Below, piece by piece: positions 1 through 9,456 of a stretch of DNA of 64,000 bases. The notes under the pieces were generated by a model that saw only the letters and a program-made list of their open reading frames with translations, searched no databases and was not told where the DNA came from. The DNA comes from Flavobacterium sp. ASW18X (lineage in GTDB: Bacteria > Bacteroidota > Bacteroidia > Flavobacteriales > Flavobacteriaceae), in the NCBI RefSeq assembly GCF_005144745.1, contig NZ_SWKK01000015.1:57757-121756 (forward strand). The letters are read 5' to 3'. Each line of letters starts with the position of its first letter. Position 1 is the stretch's first letter. The position numbers and the translations under genes are program-made.

Positions 1-499
1 CTTAATGCTTGCTGTAATGAATGTAACCGATGTAAACAACAACCTTACTGGAGCATACTCTTTAGGAGCGCAATTAGGTTTCTATGACCAATTCATCAAC
101 TTATATTATGATGGCGGTGAAGCATTAGGTTTTGAGATTGATTATACTGGTGGTTTTGATTTATCTGATGATTTCTTCTTAGGAATCAATGCTGCGTTAG
201 CAACAAATGATGGTTCTGGTTTCTACGGTGCTGCATTGTATCCACAATACTCTACTTCTGAAAACTTTGCATTAGGTTTAAGAGGAGAATACTTTGCATT
301 TACTCAAGACGAGGGTGACGATGCTCCTGTATTAGCTTTAACTTTAACTGGAAGCTACAGTGTTGATAATTTAATCATTAAGCCAGAAATTAGATTGGAC
401 AGCTGGGGTAACGACATTGAGCCTTACACAGACAACGACTTAGCTGCCACAAATAGCTTAGCTACATTTGCTATTGCCGCAATCTACTCTTTTGATTAA
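1..499 (+). CDS. Outer-membrane beta-barrel porin, C-terminal part (5' end outside window)
   Basis: The frame is open to the first base, so this is the last ~165 residues of a longer protein. The visible part alternates short amphipathic strands rich in aromatic and acidic residues with Gly/Asn/Asp turns, and ends in a strand finishing Tyr-Ser-Phe-Asp, as expected for a C-terminal beta-barrel. The style resembles the Bacteroidota OmpL-like/bbp2 porins, often found with ammonium or small-solute transport genes, but the part that would show this is missing. A hairpin at 555-582 lies 56 bp downstream. Family call is moderate, barrel call is good. Confidence 0.6.
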   Translation, partial: LMLAVMNVTDVNNNLTGAYSLGAQLGFYDQFINLYYDGGEALGFEIDYTGGFDLSDDFFLGINAALATNDGSGFYGAALYPQYSTSENFALGLRGEYFAFTQDEGDDAPVLALTLTGSYSVDNLIIKPEIRLDSWGNDIEPYTDNDLAATNSLATFAIAAIYSFD

Positions 500-554
500 T
501 GATTAGTTGTGTTTAGTTAACTAACCAACTCACAATAACGTTCAGTGAAATGAT

Positions 555-582
555 GCTAAAAGTCCGGTTAACCGGGCTTTTA
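555..582. terminator. Hairpin terminator between convergent genes
   Basis: Twelve-base arms CTAAAAGTCCGG / CCGGGCTTTTAG around a TTAA loop, with one G-T wobble. It follows the porin and overlaps the stop codon of the opposite-strand DUF1684 gene, so it probably ends transcription from both sides. Confidence 0.7.
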
Positions 583-1224
583 GTGTTTTATAAAATCTTT
601 TACTCCTGCCAGAACCTTGGTTTTCATATAATTTTGCCTTGGCACCAAGGGGCAGGAGTATTTTTTATTGTAAACACAATAGGGGTTGTACGCTCTGTTA
701 AAATCAATTACAATAGAATCCCCTTCTGGCTCTTTTAAATCTATATAACGACCGCCAGCATACGTTTCTTCTCCATTGGTATTATCTAAAAAAGGTAAAA
801 ACAAATAATCCTCATACCCTTCTTCATCTAACAATTCTAAACTCTGGTATATCTCTAACTGATGCTCAATACCATTTAAAACAAAATGTGCAATAGCATA
901 TAACTTTTCATGAGATTTACGACTAGTTGTAGTTGGCAATAAGAAAGGTTCTGCATCTGGAGTGCGTTGTAATTTAGCAGTCACGATGTAATTGGTATCT
1001 GGCATAAAAAAATCTAAACCCTCAAAATCTTTTCTAAACCTATCCGGCAAAGGAGAACTTTCTGGGTCTTTAAACTCAGAATTGAGTTTATTTTGAAAAT
1101 ATAGAATTTTTCTAACAGCATCACTATTAATTGAAGCTTGCTCCTCATCAGTTTGTTTGTGATATTTTTTTTGTTGCCCACAAGCTATAATAAAGAAAAG
1201 AGTGGATAGTAAAACGTACTTCAT
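580..1224 (-). CDS. DUF1684 family lipoprotein
   Basis: The 214-residue product starts at the ATG at 1224; it opens with Met-Lys and a hydrophobic stretch ending FIIAC, a lipobox with the acylated Cys near residue 15. The C-terminal half carries the DUF1684 signature: GGRYIDL, then DFNRAYNPYCVYN, then YSCPLVPRQN. The family is found in many bacteria, has no established reaction, and its conserved Asn-Pro-Tyr-Cys block suggests a ligand or metal site. Probably anchored in an envelope membrane. The gene stands alone, 60 bp from the end of the next minus-strand gene. An upstream in-frame start at 1239 was not used because it would lengthen the signal peptide. Confidence 0.8.
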   Translation of the reverse strand: MKYVLLSTLFFIIACGQQKKYHKQTDEEQASINSDAVRKILYFQNKLNSEFKDPESSPLPDRFRKDFEGLDFFMPDTNYIVTAKLQRTPDAEPFLLPTTTSRKSHEKLYAIAHFVLNGIEHQLEIYQSLELLDEEGYEDYLFLPFLDNTNGEETYAGGRYIDLKEPEGDSIVIDFNRAYNPYCVYNKKYSCPLVPRQNYMKTKVLAGVKDFIKH

Positions 1225-1284
1225 TACACAAAAATACAATCTATAGCTTTGCCATCTAAAACCTTAACTTTTAAAGGCACAGAA

Positions 1285-2688
1285 TTAATACCTACTTTCT
1301 CCCAGGTATTTTTCTAGTAAGGCATTAAATTCTGGCATAATTTTTAACAGTGCAGTATGTTCCACATTATAAATTGCTTGTTTGTCTTTGTACCCTATTT
1401 TCAACAATTCTTCTAAATAATAAATAGCGGTACCATAATCTTCGTTCTTAGCGCTTATAGATACTACATTTAGATAATTTTGTGCATTCTCCGGCTCAAT
1501 AATCGTTTTAATCATATAGGTAATGACCAAGGCTTCTTCATCAGGAGAATCAGATAATGTTAGCACATCTATTTGGTAATCTGCCAAAGCATTTACATAC
1601 CCTTTTAATCTTAGCGCCATTTGCCGCTCTAATTTATCTTGCCCTTGTATTTGCTTATCTAACTCGTTCATTTTAAACAACCACCACCCTAGATTATTAT
1701 AATTATAAGTTAGAACGTCTTCTTCTAAATAGTAAGCAAAATCCTCTCTTTTTAAATTCTCATTAAAACGTAATGATTCAAATTGACGTTTTTGAGACCT
1801 GTAGGTACTTATCTTTCTTAAATCGCGTTGCAAACGTTTTAGCGAATCTACATTCATAAAAGGTCTATATAGCGACTGCATTTCTTGTAGAATCCTATCT
1901 GCCATTAAATAATTCTGTTGAGACATTTCTGACCTAAAAGCCATCTCATCTTTTTTGTAATAAGCAATAGCCTTTGCGGTATCTCTTGCTTTATAACCTT
2001 TAGCCATAGCCAACAACTCAAAATAAGATAGCGCACGTGCTACATCATCCATTTTTAATTCGCCATCTGCTCCATCGTAAAAAATAAAATTATTCGGTAT
2101 TCTGTAGCCATTTAGTAATTTTTCCTCCTCTACTATAGTTGCATAATTATAATTCTCTCTAGAAGTAAGCCCAACGTAATGATAATTATTCTTACTACTT
2201 AATACTTCTACATTTGCCAATGATGTGTGTATCCCTAAAACTCCTTTAAAATCTTTAATCAAAACTGGCACTAGAGATGCAAAACGACCACCCTCTCCAA
2301 AACCAGCAACATATATGGCAGAACGATTAATAGGTAAAGTATTAACAACAGTCTCTAAGGCATTTTTAACCTCTAAAATATTATCCGCAATAGCCGCTTT
2401 TGAACTTAAGCTATTGGGCGCAACCAAAATATAACCTTTACTTTCTGCTATTGGAGCCAGTTGCCTTAACTGCTGACTTGCATTCTTTTTTAAATCGGTC
2501 ACCATTAACAAAGGCCATGTAGTTTTTGCCTCAAAATCGTTAGGCAGATATAAGGAAAAATCTTCTGCAATAGAATCATTTACCACAATGGAATCCATCA
2601 CTTTACCTTTAACAAGTTTTATGTCTTGAGCCATTATCATCTGTGAGATGACAACTGCAATAACCAAAGCCGCGTATTTTTTCACCAT
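1285..2688 (-). CDS. Secreted alpha/beta-hydrolase-fold protein lacking the nucleophile serine
   Basis: 467 residues from the ATG at 2688, with a signal peptide (positive start, hydrophobic core, MAQ cleavage region near residue 20). Residues ~40-230 look like an esterase/PHB-depolymerase-type alpha/beta hydrolase: strand, Tyr-Leu-Pro-x-Asp-Phe, and the elbow region IYVAGFGEGGRFA near residues 125-137. In active enzymes the elbow is G-x-S-x-G; here it reads G-F-G-E-G, so the serine is a glycine. Residues ~240-467 are helical and charged, possibly TPR-like. A catalytically inactive binding or scaffold role is therefore likely, by inference. The start upstream at 2721 is non-ATG and would bury the signal peptide. 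Confidence 0.65.
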   Translation of the reverse strand: MVKKYAALVIAVVISQMIMAQDIKLVKGKVMDSIVVNDSIAEDFSLYLPNDFEAKTTWPLLMVTDLKKNASQQLRQLAPIAESKGYILVAPNSLSSKAAIADNILEVKNALETVVNTLPINRSAIYVAGFGEGGRFASLVPVLIKDFKGVLGIHTSLANVEVLSSKNNYHYVGLTSRENYNYATIVEEEKLLNGYRIPNNFIFYDGADGELKMDDVARALSYFELLAMAKGYKARDTAKAIAYYKKDEMAFRSEMSQQNYLMADRILQEMQSLYRPFMNVDSLKRLQRDLRKISTYRSQKRQFESLRFNENLKREDFAYYLEEDVLTYNYNNLGWWLFKMNELDKQIQGQDKLERQMALRLKGYVNALADYQIDVLTLSDSPDEEALVITYMIKTIIEPENAQNYLNVVSISAKNEDYGTAIYYLEELLKIGYKDKQAIYNVEHTALLKIMPEFNALLEKYLGESRY

Positions 2689-2730
2689 ATTTTTACAACC
2701 ACAAAAACCTAGCCAGAACATAGACTTAGT

Positions 2731-3183
2731 TTATTTTTTTATTCTTGTTAGTAATTGATTGGATACTACATTAGACAACACAATGTGCGTACGCGCCTCC
2801 CCGTACACAATTAACTTATCTATAAAAGTTTCTAAATGTTTTTGGTCCCGTATTACTACTTCCATAATAATATTTTCGTTCCCTGTTATGCGATAACAAT
2901 TACGCACCTCTTCAAAACTTTTGACATGTTCTAAAAAGGGTTTTAGCTTACCCACAAAGGCTCTTAAGGTTACCATTGCTGTAAGTTGATATCCTAACTG
3001 ACTGTAAGAGATATTAACGTTATAACCTTCTATGATACCAAGGTCTTCCATTTTCTTTATCCGCTCTGCCACGGCTGGTGACGTTAAGCCTACTTTACGA
3101 CCGATATCTGCATAACTTGCCCGTGCATTTTCTTGTAAACAAAGCAAGATTTCAACACTTAGCTTATCTAATTTATTTTTCAA
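2731..3183 (-). CDS. Lrp/AsnC family transcriptional regulator
   Basis: 150 residues with the standard two-part layout. Residues ~5-60 form the AsnC winged helix-turn-helix (LDKLSVEILLCLQENAR, then SYADIGRKVGLTSPAVAERI). Residues ~65-145 form the RAM domain that binds an amino acid effector and makes octamers. The start is a TTG at 3183; no ATG precedes the helix-turn-helix, and MKNKLDKL is a typical family N terminus. It lies 42 bp upstream of the inactive-hydrolase gene on the same strand, so co-transcription is possible. Target genes cannot be read from the sequence. Confidence 0.9.
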   Translation of the reverse strand: MKNKLDKLSVEILLCLQENARASYADIGRKVGLTSPAVAERIKKMEDLGIIEGYNVNISYSQLGYQLTAMVTLRAFVGKLKPFLEHVKSFEEVRNCYRITGNENIIMEVVIRDQKHLETFIDKLIVYGEARTHIVLSNVVSNQLLTRIKK

Positions 3184-3302
3184 ACCTAATTCTGCTTAAT
3201 AAGTTATTTTCTAAAGCCTTTTTAAATAATTGCTTTAAAAACTAAAGATAATCATTTTAAAAATGGAATTATCTTTAGACTACCAATTTAGTAGGGTAAT
3301 TA

Positions 3303-3707
3303 ATGGAACAGAATAGTTACAATTCTTTAGCTGTATATAAAAAATCGATTGCATTGCGTGATTTGAGTAGTGCAATTGCACTATACTTTTCTAAAGATAA
3401 TGATGCCTTTACCCTAACTAAAACTGCCGGTCTAAGACATGTTATTGCGAATAGTTTGGTTACAGATGCATCATTAATTTCTACCTCCATACAGAAAGCT
3501 TACGAAACTAGTTGCTTCACTTCTAGAATCAATACTATGAAACACATCAGTATTATGACTAGAAATATTTTATCTTATTGTAACGGTTTAGAACAAGACG
3601 GAATTAAAGAAAAAGAATATATATATCTTTTGAGAAGAGAAATTAAATTATTTAGACGTACTTTTAAGCAATGGAGAAAATCTTTAGTAAATAGTAAAAA
3701 TGACTAA
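3303..3707 (+). CDS. Small all-helical protein, four-helix-bundle type
   Basis: 134 residues, with no signal peptide or membrane segment, predicted to be almost entirely helical with a basic C-terminal helix (residues ~105-130 rich in Arg and Lys). The style resembles short flavobacterial four-helix-bundle proteins related to those encoded within 23S rRNA intervening sequences, but no diagnostic motif is visible, so function is unknown. It is monocistronic, diverges from the AsnC regulator across 119 bp and ends at a strong bidirectional hairpin. Confidence 0.6.
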   Translation: MEQNSYNSLAVYKKSIALRDLSSAIALYFSKDNDAFTLTKTAGLRHVIANSLVTDASLISTSIQKAYETSCFTSRINTMKHISIMTRNILSYCNGLEQDGIKEKEYIYLLRREIKLFRRTFKQWRKSLVNSKND

Positions 3708-3729
3708 CCTAGGTGTTTATTAAATACTA

Positions 3730-3762
3730 AAAAGGCTTCAAAAAATTTTGAAGCCTTTTTTA
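3730..3762. terminator. Bidirectional terminator hairpin
   Basis: Perfect 12-bp stem AAGGCTTCAAAA / TTTTGAAGCCTT with A-run before and T-run after, so it works in both directions between the convergent helical-protein gene and icmF. Confidence 0.9.
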
Positions 3763-3786
3763 TTTTTGAAGCTCAATACTTAAACT

Positions 3787-6700
3787 TTACATGTTTCTAC
3801 GATACTGCCCTCCTACTTGAAACAACGCTTTAGTAATTTGACCTAAAGAACAATATTTAGTCACTTCCATAAGCGCCTCAAAGGTATTGTTATTATCTAT
3901 AGCTGTTTGCTGTAATTGCTGCAGCAAAGCTTCCGCCTTTTCTTCGTAAGCAATATGCAAATTATTCAGGGTGGATATTTGAGCTTCTTTTTCATCCTTT
4001 GTAGCTCTAATTACTTCTTGTGGCAATACTGTTGGACTACCCTTAGAACTTAAGAATGTATTCACACCAATAATAGGATACTTGCCAGAGTGTTTCAGGT
4101 TCTCATAATGCAAGCTTTCTTCTTGTATTTTAGAACGTTGATACATGGTTTCCATAGCACCTAAAACACCGCCTCTCTCTGTAATTCTATCAAACTCTAA
4201 CAACACAGCTTCTTCTACTAAATCTGTTAGCTCTTCTATAATAAAAGAGCCTTGTAACGGGTTCTCGTTCTTAGCTAAACCTAATTCTTTATTTATGATA
4301 AGCTGTATGGCCATAGCTCTGCGTACAGATTCTTCTGTTGGTGTAGTAATAGCTTCATCATAAGCATTGGTGTGCAGCGAGTTACAATTATCATAAATAG
4401 CATATAAGGCCTGTAACGTGGTGCGGATATCGTTAAAGTCTATTTCTTGAGCATGTAAACTCCTACCAGAGGTTTGTATGTGGTACTTTAACATTTGTGC
4501 TCGTGGACCAGCCCCGTACTTTTCCTTCATGGCTTTTGCCCAAATACGCCTGGCAACCCTACCAATAACAGCATACTCTGGGTCTATTCCGTTAGAGAAG
4601 AAAAAAGATAAATTAGGACCAAATTTATCTATATCCATCCCTCTGCTTAGGTAATATTCTACATAAGTGAATCCATTAGACAAGGTAAAGGCCAATTGTG
4701 AAATTGGGTTTGCACCTGCCTCCGCAATATGATACCCAGAAATAGAAACCGAATAGAAATTACGAACTCCATTTTCTATAAAATACTCTTGCACATCCCC
4801 CATTAAACGAATTGCAAATTCAGTAGAAAAAATACACGTGTTTTGTGCTTGGTCTTCTTTTAAAATATCTGCCTGAACGGTTCCCCTAACCTGTTTTAAT
4901 GTTGATGCTTTTATTGTATTATAAACGTCTGCTGGCAACACTTGATTCCCCGTAACCCCAAGTAACATTAGTCCTAAACCATTGTTCCCTTTTGGTAAAT
5001 CGCCATTATAAGTTGGCACAGCCATACCCTTTTCCTTATAGATGGCAGCGATTTTTGACTTTACTTCTTCTTCCAAGCCCTGCTCCTTAATATATTTCTC
5101 ACAATTTTGGTCTATAGCAGCATTTAGAAAATACCCTAACAACATAGGCGCAGGCCCATTAATCGTCATACTCACAGAAGTCATGGGGTCACTTAAATCA
5201 AACCCAGAATATAATTTCTTAGCATCATCTAAGCAACAGATAGAAACCCCTGCATTACCAATTTTACCATAAATATCTGGCCTGTAATCTGGGTCATTTC
5301 CATAAAGCGTTACCGAATCAAATGCCGTAGACAAACGTTTAGCCGGCATATCTAGACTAACGTAATGAAACCTTCTATTGGTGCGCTCTGGACCACCTTC
5401 CCCTGCAAACATACGGGTTGGATCTTCTCCTTGTCTTTTAAAAGGATATATACCAGCTGTGTACGGAAACTCTCCAGGAACATTCTCTTTATACATCCAT
5501 AAAAGAATATCTCCCCAAGCTTTATACTTTGGCAAGGCAACTTTTGGAATTTGGTTATGAGATAATGAGGTAGTGTGTGTTTCTATTTTAATTTCCTTGT
5601 CTCTAACTTTAAAACTAAAAATTGGGTCTTTATAACGTTTCAACTGGTTTCCCCACTGCATTAAACGTTCCCAATTTCTTGGCAGCAAATCCATCTTTAC
5701 GCGATCAAACTCAGCCAGTAAAAGTTGTAAAAGCTCTTTATTTTCTTCTTGAACTATAGCCGAAAGTTTATTTACAGCCAATCCGTTAGGTTCTAGAAAT
5801 TCTGTCTCTTCCAACTCTTTTTGCCCTCCTACAACAGAAAGTAGCGTCTTGTAAATACCGTATAGTTTTTGAGCTATATGTGCTTGCTTTTCAGCTTCTG
5901 TTTCGTAGCCCCTATTGCTTTCTGCAATTTCTGATAAGTACCTACTACGAGCTGGCGGAATAATAAATTTCTTTTCGCTTAAACCCACTTCCAACTTAGT
6001 TTTAGAAATTAAACCAGCTTTTGCCTTTGAGTTCAAAACCTCCATGATAGAAGTATACAAACGGTTCATTCCTGGGTCGTTAAATTGAGAAGCGATTGTT
6101 CCATAAACTGGTAAATCTTTTTGGTCTATATCCCAAAGATTGTGATTACGCATGTACTGCTTACGAACATCTCTCAATGCATCTTGAGCACCCCGTTTAT
6201 CAAACTTATTTATTGCCACTAAATCTGCAAAATCTAGCATATCTATTTTCTCCAGTTGTGTAGCCGCACCAAATTCTGGGGTCATTACATATAAAGCGAC
6301 ATCACTATACTCTAAGATTTCGGTATCAGACTGGCCAATACCAGAGGTTTCTAAAATAATTAAATCATACGCCGCAGCTTTGAGCACCTGTATTGCCTCT
6401 TCTACATGTTTAGACAGTGCCAAGTTTGATTGTCTAGTTGCCAAAGAACGCATGTATACACGCTCATTATTTATGGCATTCATTCGAATTCTATCTCCCA
6501 AAAGCGCACCACCTGTTTTCTTTTTAGATGGGTCTACAGAAATTACTGCAATTTGTTTGTCTTCAAAATCAGTCAAAAACCTCCGTATCAATTCGTCTAC
6601 TAAGCTAGATTTACCCGCACCTCCTGTTCCCGTTATTCCAAGAACAGGAATAGCTCTATTAGGTTTAACCGTAAACAACGATTTAAATTCATCATATCTA

Positions 6701-7236
6701 TTTTCTGCGATTGACACAAGACGTGCTATAGTATTGACATCTTTTTTAATTAAGGCATCCCCTAATGAATTTCCTTGTGGCAATTTTAAAGCAGGTGTAG
6801 CAAAATCACTTTTTTGCACCAAATCATTAATCATACCTTGCAATCCCATTTCTCTACCATCATCTGGAGAATAAATACGCGTAATGCCATAATCCATCAG
6901 CTCCTTAATTTCTTCTGGCAAAATCACTCCACCGCCACCACCAAAAATTTTGATATGCCCAGCCCCTTTTTCCTGCAGCAAATCAAACATATATTTAAAG
7001 TATTCATTGTGACCACCTTGATAAGAAGTCATAGCAATTGCGTTGGCATCTTCTTGTATGGCACAATTAACCACTTCTTCCACGCTCCTATCATGCCCTA
7101 AATGAATAACCTCTACCCCAGTAGCTTGGATAATTCTACGCATAATATTAATGGCCGCATCATGACCATCAAATAACGATGCTGCTGTAACAATTCTAAT
7201 TTTATTGTTGGGAGTATATGCCTTAACTTGTTCCAT
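3787..7236 (-). CDS. icmF: Fused isobutyryl-CoA mutase (acyl-CoA mutase with built-in G-protein chaperone)
   Basis: 1149 residues in the IcmF order: B12-binding domain, G domain, linker, then the TIM-barrel substrate domain. SLFDGHDAA places His25 as the lower axial cobalamin ligand. The P-loop [13 protein letters not shown] lies near residue 200 and the NKFD base-recognition motif near 340; this G domain corresponds to the MeaB/MeaI chaperone that loads and repairs the B12 enzyme. The C-terminal half has the IcmF substrate signature YPFKRQ...[12 protein letters not shown] near residue 600, unlike the methylmalonyl-CoA mutase sequence. It should interconvert isobutyryl-CoA and n-butyryl-CoA and needs adenosylcobalamin and GTP; related substrates are possible. 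Monocistronic, divergent from purU. Confidence 0.93.
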   Translation of the reverse strand: MEQVKAYTPNNKIRIVTAASLFDGHDAAINIMRRIIQATGVEVIHLGHDRSVEEVVNCAIQEDANAIAMTSYQGGHNEYFKYMFDLLQEKGAGHIKIFGGGGGVILPEEIKELMDYGITRIYSPDDGREMGLQGMINDLVQKSDFATPALKLPQGNSLGDALIKKDVNTIARLVSIAENRYDEFKSLFTVKPNRAIPVLGITGTGGAGKSSLVDELIRRFLTDFEDKQIAVISVDPSKKKTGGALLGDRIRMNAINNERVYMRSLATRQSNLALSKHVEEAIQVLKAAAYDLIILETSGIGQSDTEILEYSDVALYVMTPEFGAATQLEKIDMLDFADLVAINKFDKRGAQDALRDVRKQYMRNHNLWDIDQKDLPVYGTIASQFNDPGMNRLYTSIMEVLNSKAKAGLISKTKLEVGLSEKKFIIPPARSRYLSEIAESNRGYETEAEKQAHIAQKLYGIYKTLLSVVGGQKELEETEFLEPNGLAVNKLSAIVQEENKELLQLLLAEFDRVKMDLLPRNWERLMQWGNQLKRYKDPIFSFKVRDKEIKIETHTTSLSHNQIPKVALPKYKAWGDILLWMYKENVPGEFPYTAGIYPFKRQGEDPTRMFAGEGGPERTNRRFHYVSLDMPAKRLSTAFDSVTLYGNDPDYRPDIYGKIGNAGVSICCLDDAKKLYSGFDLSDPMTSVSMTINGPAPMLLGYFLNAAIDQNCEKYIKEQGLEEEVKSKIAAIYKEKGMAVPTYNGDLPKGNNGLGLMLLGVTGNQVLPADVYNTIKASTLKQVRGTVQADILKEDQAQNTCIFSTEFAIRLMGDVQEYFIENGVRNFYSVSISGYHIAEAGANPISQLAFTLSNGFTYVEYYLSRGMDIDKFGPNLSFFFSNGIDPEYAVIGRVARRIWAKAMKEKYGAGPRAQMLKYHIQTSGRSLHAQEIDFNDIRTTLQALYAIYDNCNSLHTNAYDEAITTPTEESVRRAMAIQLIINKELGLAKNENPLQGSFIIEELTDLVEEAVLLEFDRITERGGVLGAMETMYQRSKIQEESLHYENLKHSGKYPIIGVNTFLSSKGSPTVLPQEVIRATKDEKEAQISTLNNLHIAYEEKAEALLQQLQQTAIDNNNTFEALMEVTKYCSLGQITKALFQVGGQYRRNM

Positions 7237-7374
7237 GTTAAAAAGATGAATTAAATCGTATGCAATTTAAGATAAATGCAACAATTATTTAATATTAATT
7301 ATAATTTAATAATTAAGCATGCAAATTGAAGGGTTAAATTCTCAATTATATAATTTTAATCGATTTAGCATTAC

Positions 7375-8223
7375 ATGAATCTAACCGTTTTAATACATTG
7401 TCCTGACCAAAAAGGCATCATCAGTACTGTTACCAATTTTTTACATCAAAAAGGTGGTAACGTAGTGTATCTAGATCAACACGTAGACAAACCTGCGGGT
7501 GTATTTTTTATGCGATTAGAAGCTGATTTTGAAAATGGATACACCAAAGCACTTTTTAAGCAAGAATTTGAAAGTCAAATAGCGGCAAATTACCAAATGA
7601 AGTGGCAAGCTTTTTTACGAAAAGAAAAACCACGTATGGCCATATTTGTTTCTAAATACAATCATTGCCTGTACGATTTATTAAGTAGATATCATTCTGG
7701 TGAGTTGGAAGCTGATATACCTTTTATATTAAGTAACCATACCGACTTAAAATATATTGCAGACCAATTTAGCATTCCTTTTTATCATGTACCAATATCT
7801 AAAGCTAATAGAAAAGACGCAGAGCAAGAGCATTTAAGATTACTGGAAGAATATAAGGTTGACTTTGTAGTTCTAGCTAGATATATGCAGATAGTGAGTT
7901 CTACGGTAATAGATGTATACCCCAATAAAATAATTAACATACATCATTCTTTTTTACCTGCATTTGCCGGAGCAAAACCTTACCATGCAGCTTTTGAACG
8001 TGGCGTAAAAATTATTGGAGCAACAAGCCATTATGTTACAGAAGAATTAGATGCAGGCCCAATCATTGAACAGGATGTCGCTCCAGTAAGCCACACCCAT
8101 TCCATAAAAGATTTTATAGCTAAGGGAAGAGATTTAGAAAAAATAGTTTTATCTAGAGCCGTTAAACTACATGTGCAGCACAAAACTGTAGTGTACAATA
8201 ATAAGACTGTAATATTTACTTAA
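7375..8223 (+). CDS. purU: Formyltetrahydrofolate deformylase
   Basis: 282 residues. The N-terminal ~80 residues are an ACT domain (LTVLIHCPDQKGIISTVTNF), followed by a formyltransferase-fold catalytic domain. The catalytic block INIHHSFLPAFAGAKPYHAA (from ~187) and the later HYVTEELDAGPIIEQD contain the Asn, His and Asp that hydrolyse 10-formyl-THF to formate and THF. This balances one-carbon pools and can supply formate to purine synthesis. The first ATG is used, as the ACT domain starts directly after it. No co-transcribed neighbour; the downstream intergenic region may hold an RNA. Confidence 0.95.
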   Translation: MNLTVLIHCPDQKGIISTVTNFLHQKGGNVVYLDQHVDKPAGVFFMRLEADFENGYTKALFKQEFESQIAANYQMKWQAFLRKEKPRMAIFVSKYNHCLYDLLSRYHSGELEADIPFILSNHTDLKYIADQFSIPFYHVPISKANRKDAEQEHLRLLEEYKVDFVVLARYMQIVSSTVIDVYPNKIINIHHSFLPAFAGAKPYHAAFERGVKIIGATSHYVTEELDAGPIIEQDVAPVSHTHSIKDFIAKGRDLEKIVLSRAVKLHVQHKTVVYNNKTVIFT

Positions 8224-8321
8224 AAGGATGCTAACAATCTAAGTATCAGAGCTTCAATTTAACCTTAATTTAATATAACAATGAATACTAAAGGTTTTTT
8301 TATTGCGTTAAATTTATACTA

Positions 8322-8395
8322 GAGGCAAAGCAACAATAACCTATTGCTAAAGTTTAGATAACCTAAACCTAGTTAAGAAAATTGAATTTTGCCTC
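8322..8395 (+). ncRNA. Candidate structured RNA with a three-way-junction fold
   Basis: The gap between purU and the next gene folds well on paper. An 8-bp outer stem GAGGCAAA / TTTGCCTC (8322-8329 with 8388-8395) encloses two small hairpins: CAATA-ACC-TATTG and GTTTAG-ATAAC-CTAAAC. Both loops contain the sequence ATAACCTA. A plus-strand terminator follows at 8435-8463. There is no open frame. It could be an independent small RNA or the structured 3' UTR of purU. Inferred from hand folding only. Confidence 0.35.
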
Positions 8396-8432
8396 GAGTT
8401 ATTTGAGTTAGCATTTTTTTGAGTTAGTTAGT

Positions 8433-9242
8433 CTAAAACCGGTGTATTGCGCCGGTTTTTTTATTGTCTAATCTTAAGTATGCAATTACTTTTTCATTAA
8501 ACAGATGCGGTTGTTCCACATTAACTACATGACCACAATGTGGAACTACGTATAATTGACTAAAAGTATGCTGTTCTGCCACTTTTTCTATGGTAGGTAA
8601 GAACAGGTAGTCCTCACTCCCCATTACATACAATGTTGGTATTTTTAAATCTACCATTCTAAAAAGTTTTAAAAGTGGATTTATTTCTGAGGTAAGTTTA
8701 AACCATCTTATAAACTCTTTCTGATATAATTTTTTAGCTTCTCTAACAAATAAGGACCTAGATTCCTTGTGATTTTTGTTGGGCATAATCACAAATGCAA
8801 AAAACTTATATAACCATATGTAAGGCACAACAGATTTAAGAATAACCCCTAAACGCATGAGCACTCTGCTTCTAAAATTCATTTTCATTATAGCCCCACC
8901 CATAACCATACTTTTTACTAAGGTCGGGTGTTTTTCGGCTAAATTTCTTATCAATATGGTTCCGAGAGAAATACCTACAAAATGCGATTTCTTAATTTCT
9001 AAGTAATCAACAACCTCTTTAATATCCTGGGTTATAGCATCAAAAGTGTATTTGGATTTCAAGGCTTCTTTTAAGTGAAATTTAGATTTTCCATGACCTC
9101 TTAAATCCAAAAGCAGAATGTTGAAATGCTCTTTAAAAGCTTTAACCTGTTTATACCAAATAGTAGAACTACCTCCTGCGCCATGAACAAAAGTTACCCA
9201 TTCTTTACTTGTGGCATGCTCAATGATAGAATAATGAAGCAA
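8433..9242 (-). CDS. Alpha/beta fold hydrolase
   Basis: 269 residues, no signal peptide, cytosolic. Full alpha/beta-hydrolase set: the oxyanion strand FVHGAGGSSTIW (18-29), DLRGHGKS (46-53), nucleophile elbow GISLG with Ser92 (~90-94), acid in GSEDYLF (~213) and histidine in PHCGHVVNVEQP (~240). A basic lid region occupies ~120-190. It resembles the 3-oxoadipate enol-lactonase / BioH-like esterase group; substrate unknown. The last codons overlap a terminator of the opposite strand. Confidence 0.85.
   Translation of the reverse strand: MLHYSIIEHATSKEWVTFVHGAGGSSTIWYKQVKAFKEHFNILLLDLRGHGKSKFHLKEALKSKYTFDAITQDIKEVVDYLEIKKSHFVGISLGTILIRNLAEKHPTLVKSMVMGGAIMKMNFRSRVLMRLGVILKSVVPYIWLYKFFAFVIMPNKNHKESRSLFVREAKKLYQKEFIRWFKLTSEINPLLKLFRMVDLKIPTLYVMGSEDYLFLPTIEKVAEQHTFSQLYVVPHCGHVVNVEQPHLFNEKVIAYLRLDNKKTGAIHRF
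8435..8463 (+). terminator. Plus-strand terminator overlapping the end of an opposite gene
   Basis: Arms AAAACCGG / CCGGTTTT followed by a T-run (8455-8463). The T-run is on the plus strand, so it serves purU or the candidate RNA before it rather than the minus-strand hydrolase, whose last codons it overlaps. Confidence 0.75.
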
Positions 9243-9456
9243 TATTTTTTGTTTTAAAGATAATCAACTCTATGCTTATTAAACCAAAATTCTTTTAAAG
9301 CAAGTAAATTTAGATAAACATTTACAAGCTACTAAGTTGATAATCTGATGATTTAAGTCAAATTATGTTGCATTTTTAACAAAAATATAAGAGCGTAGCT
9401 TATACACTTAATTTTCCTAAAATATACATTTGTCTTTAGACAATCTTGACCAATAC

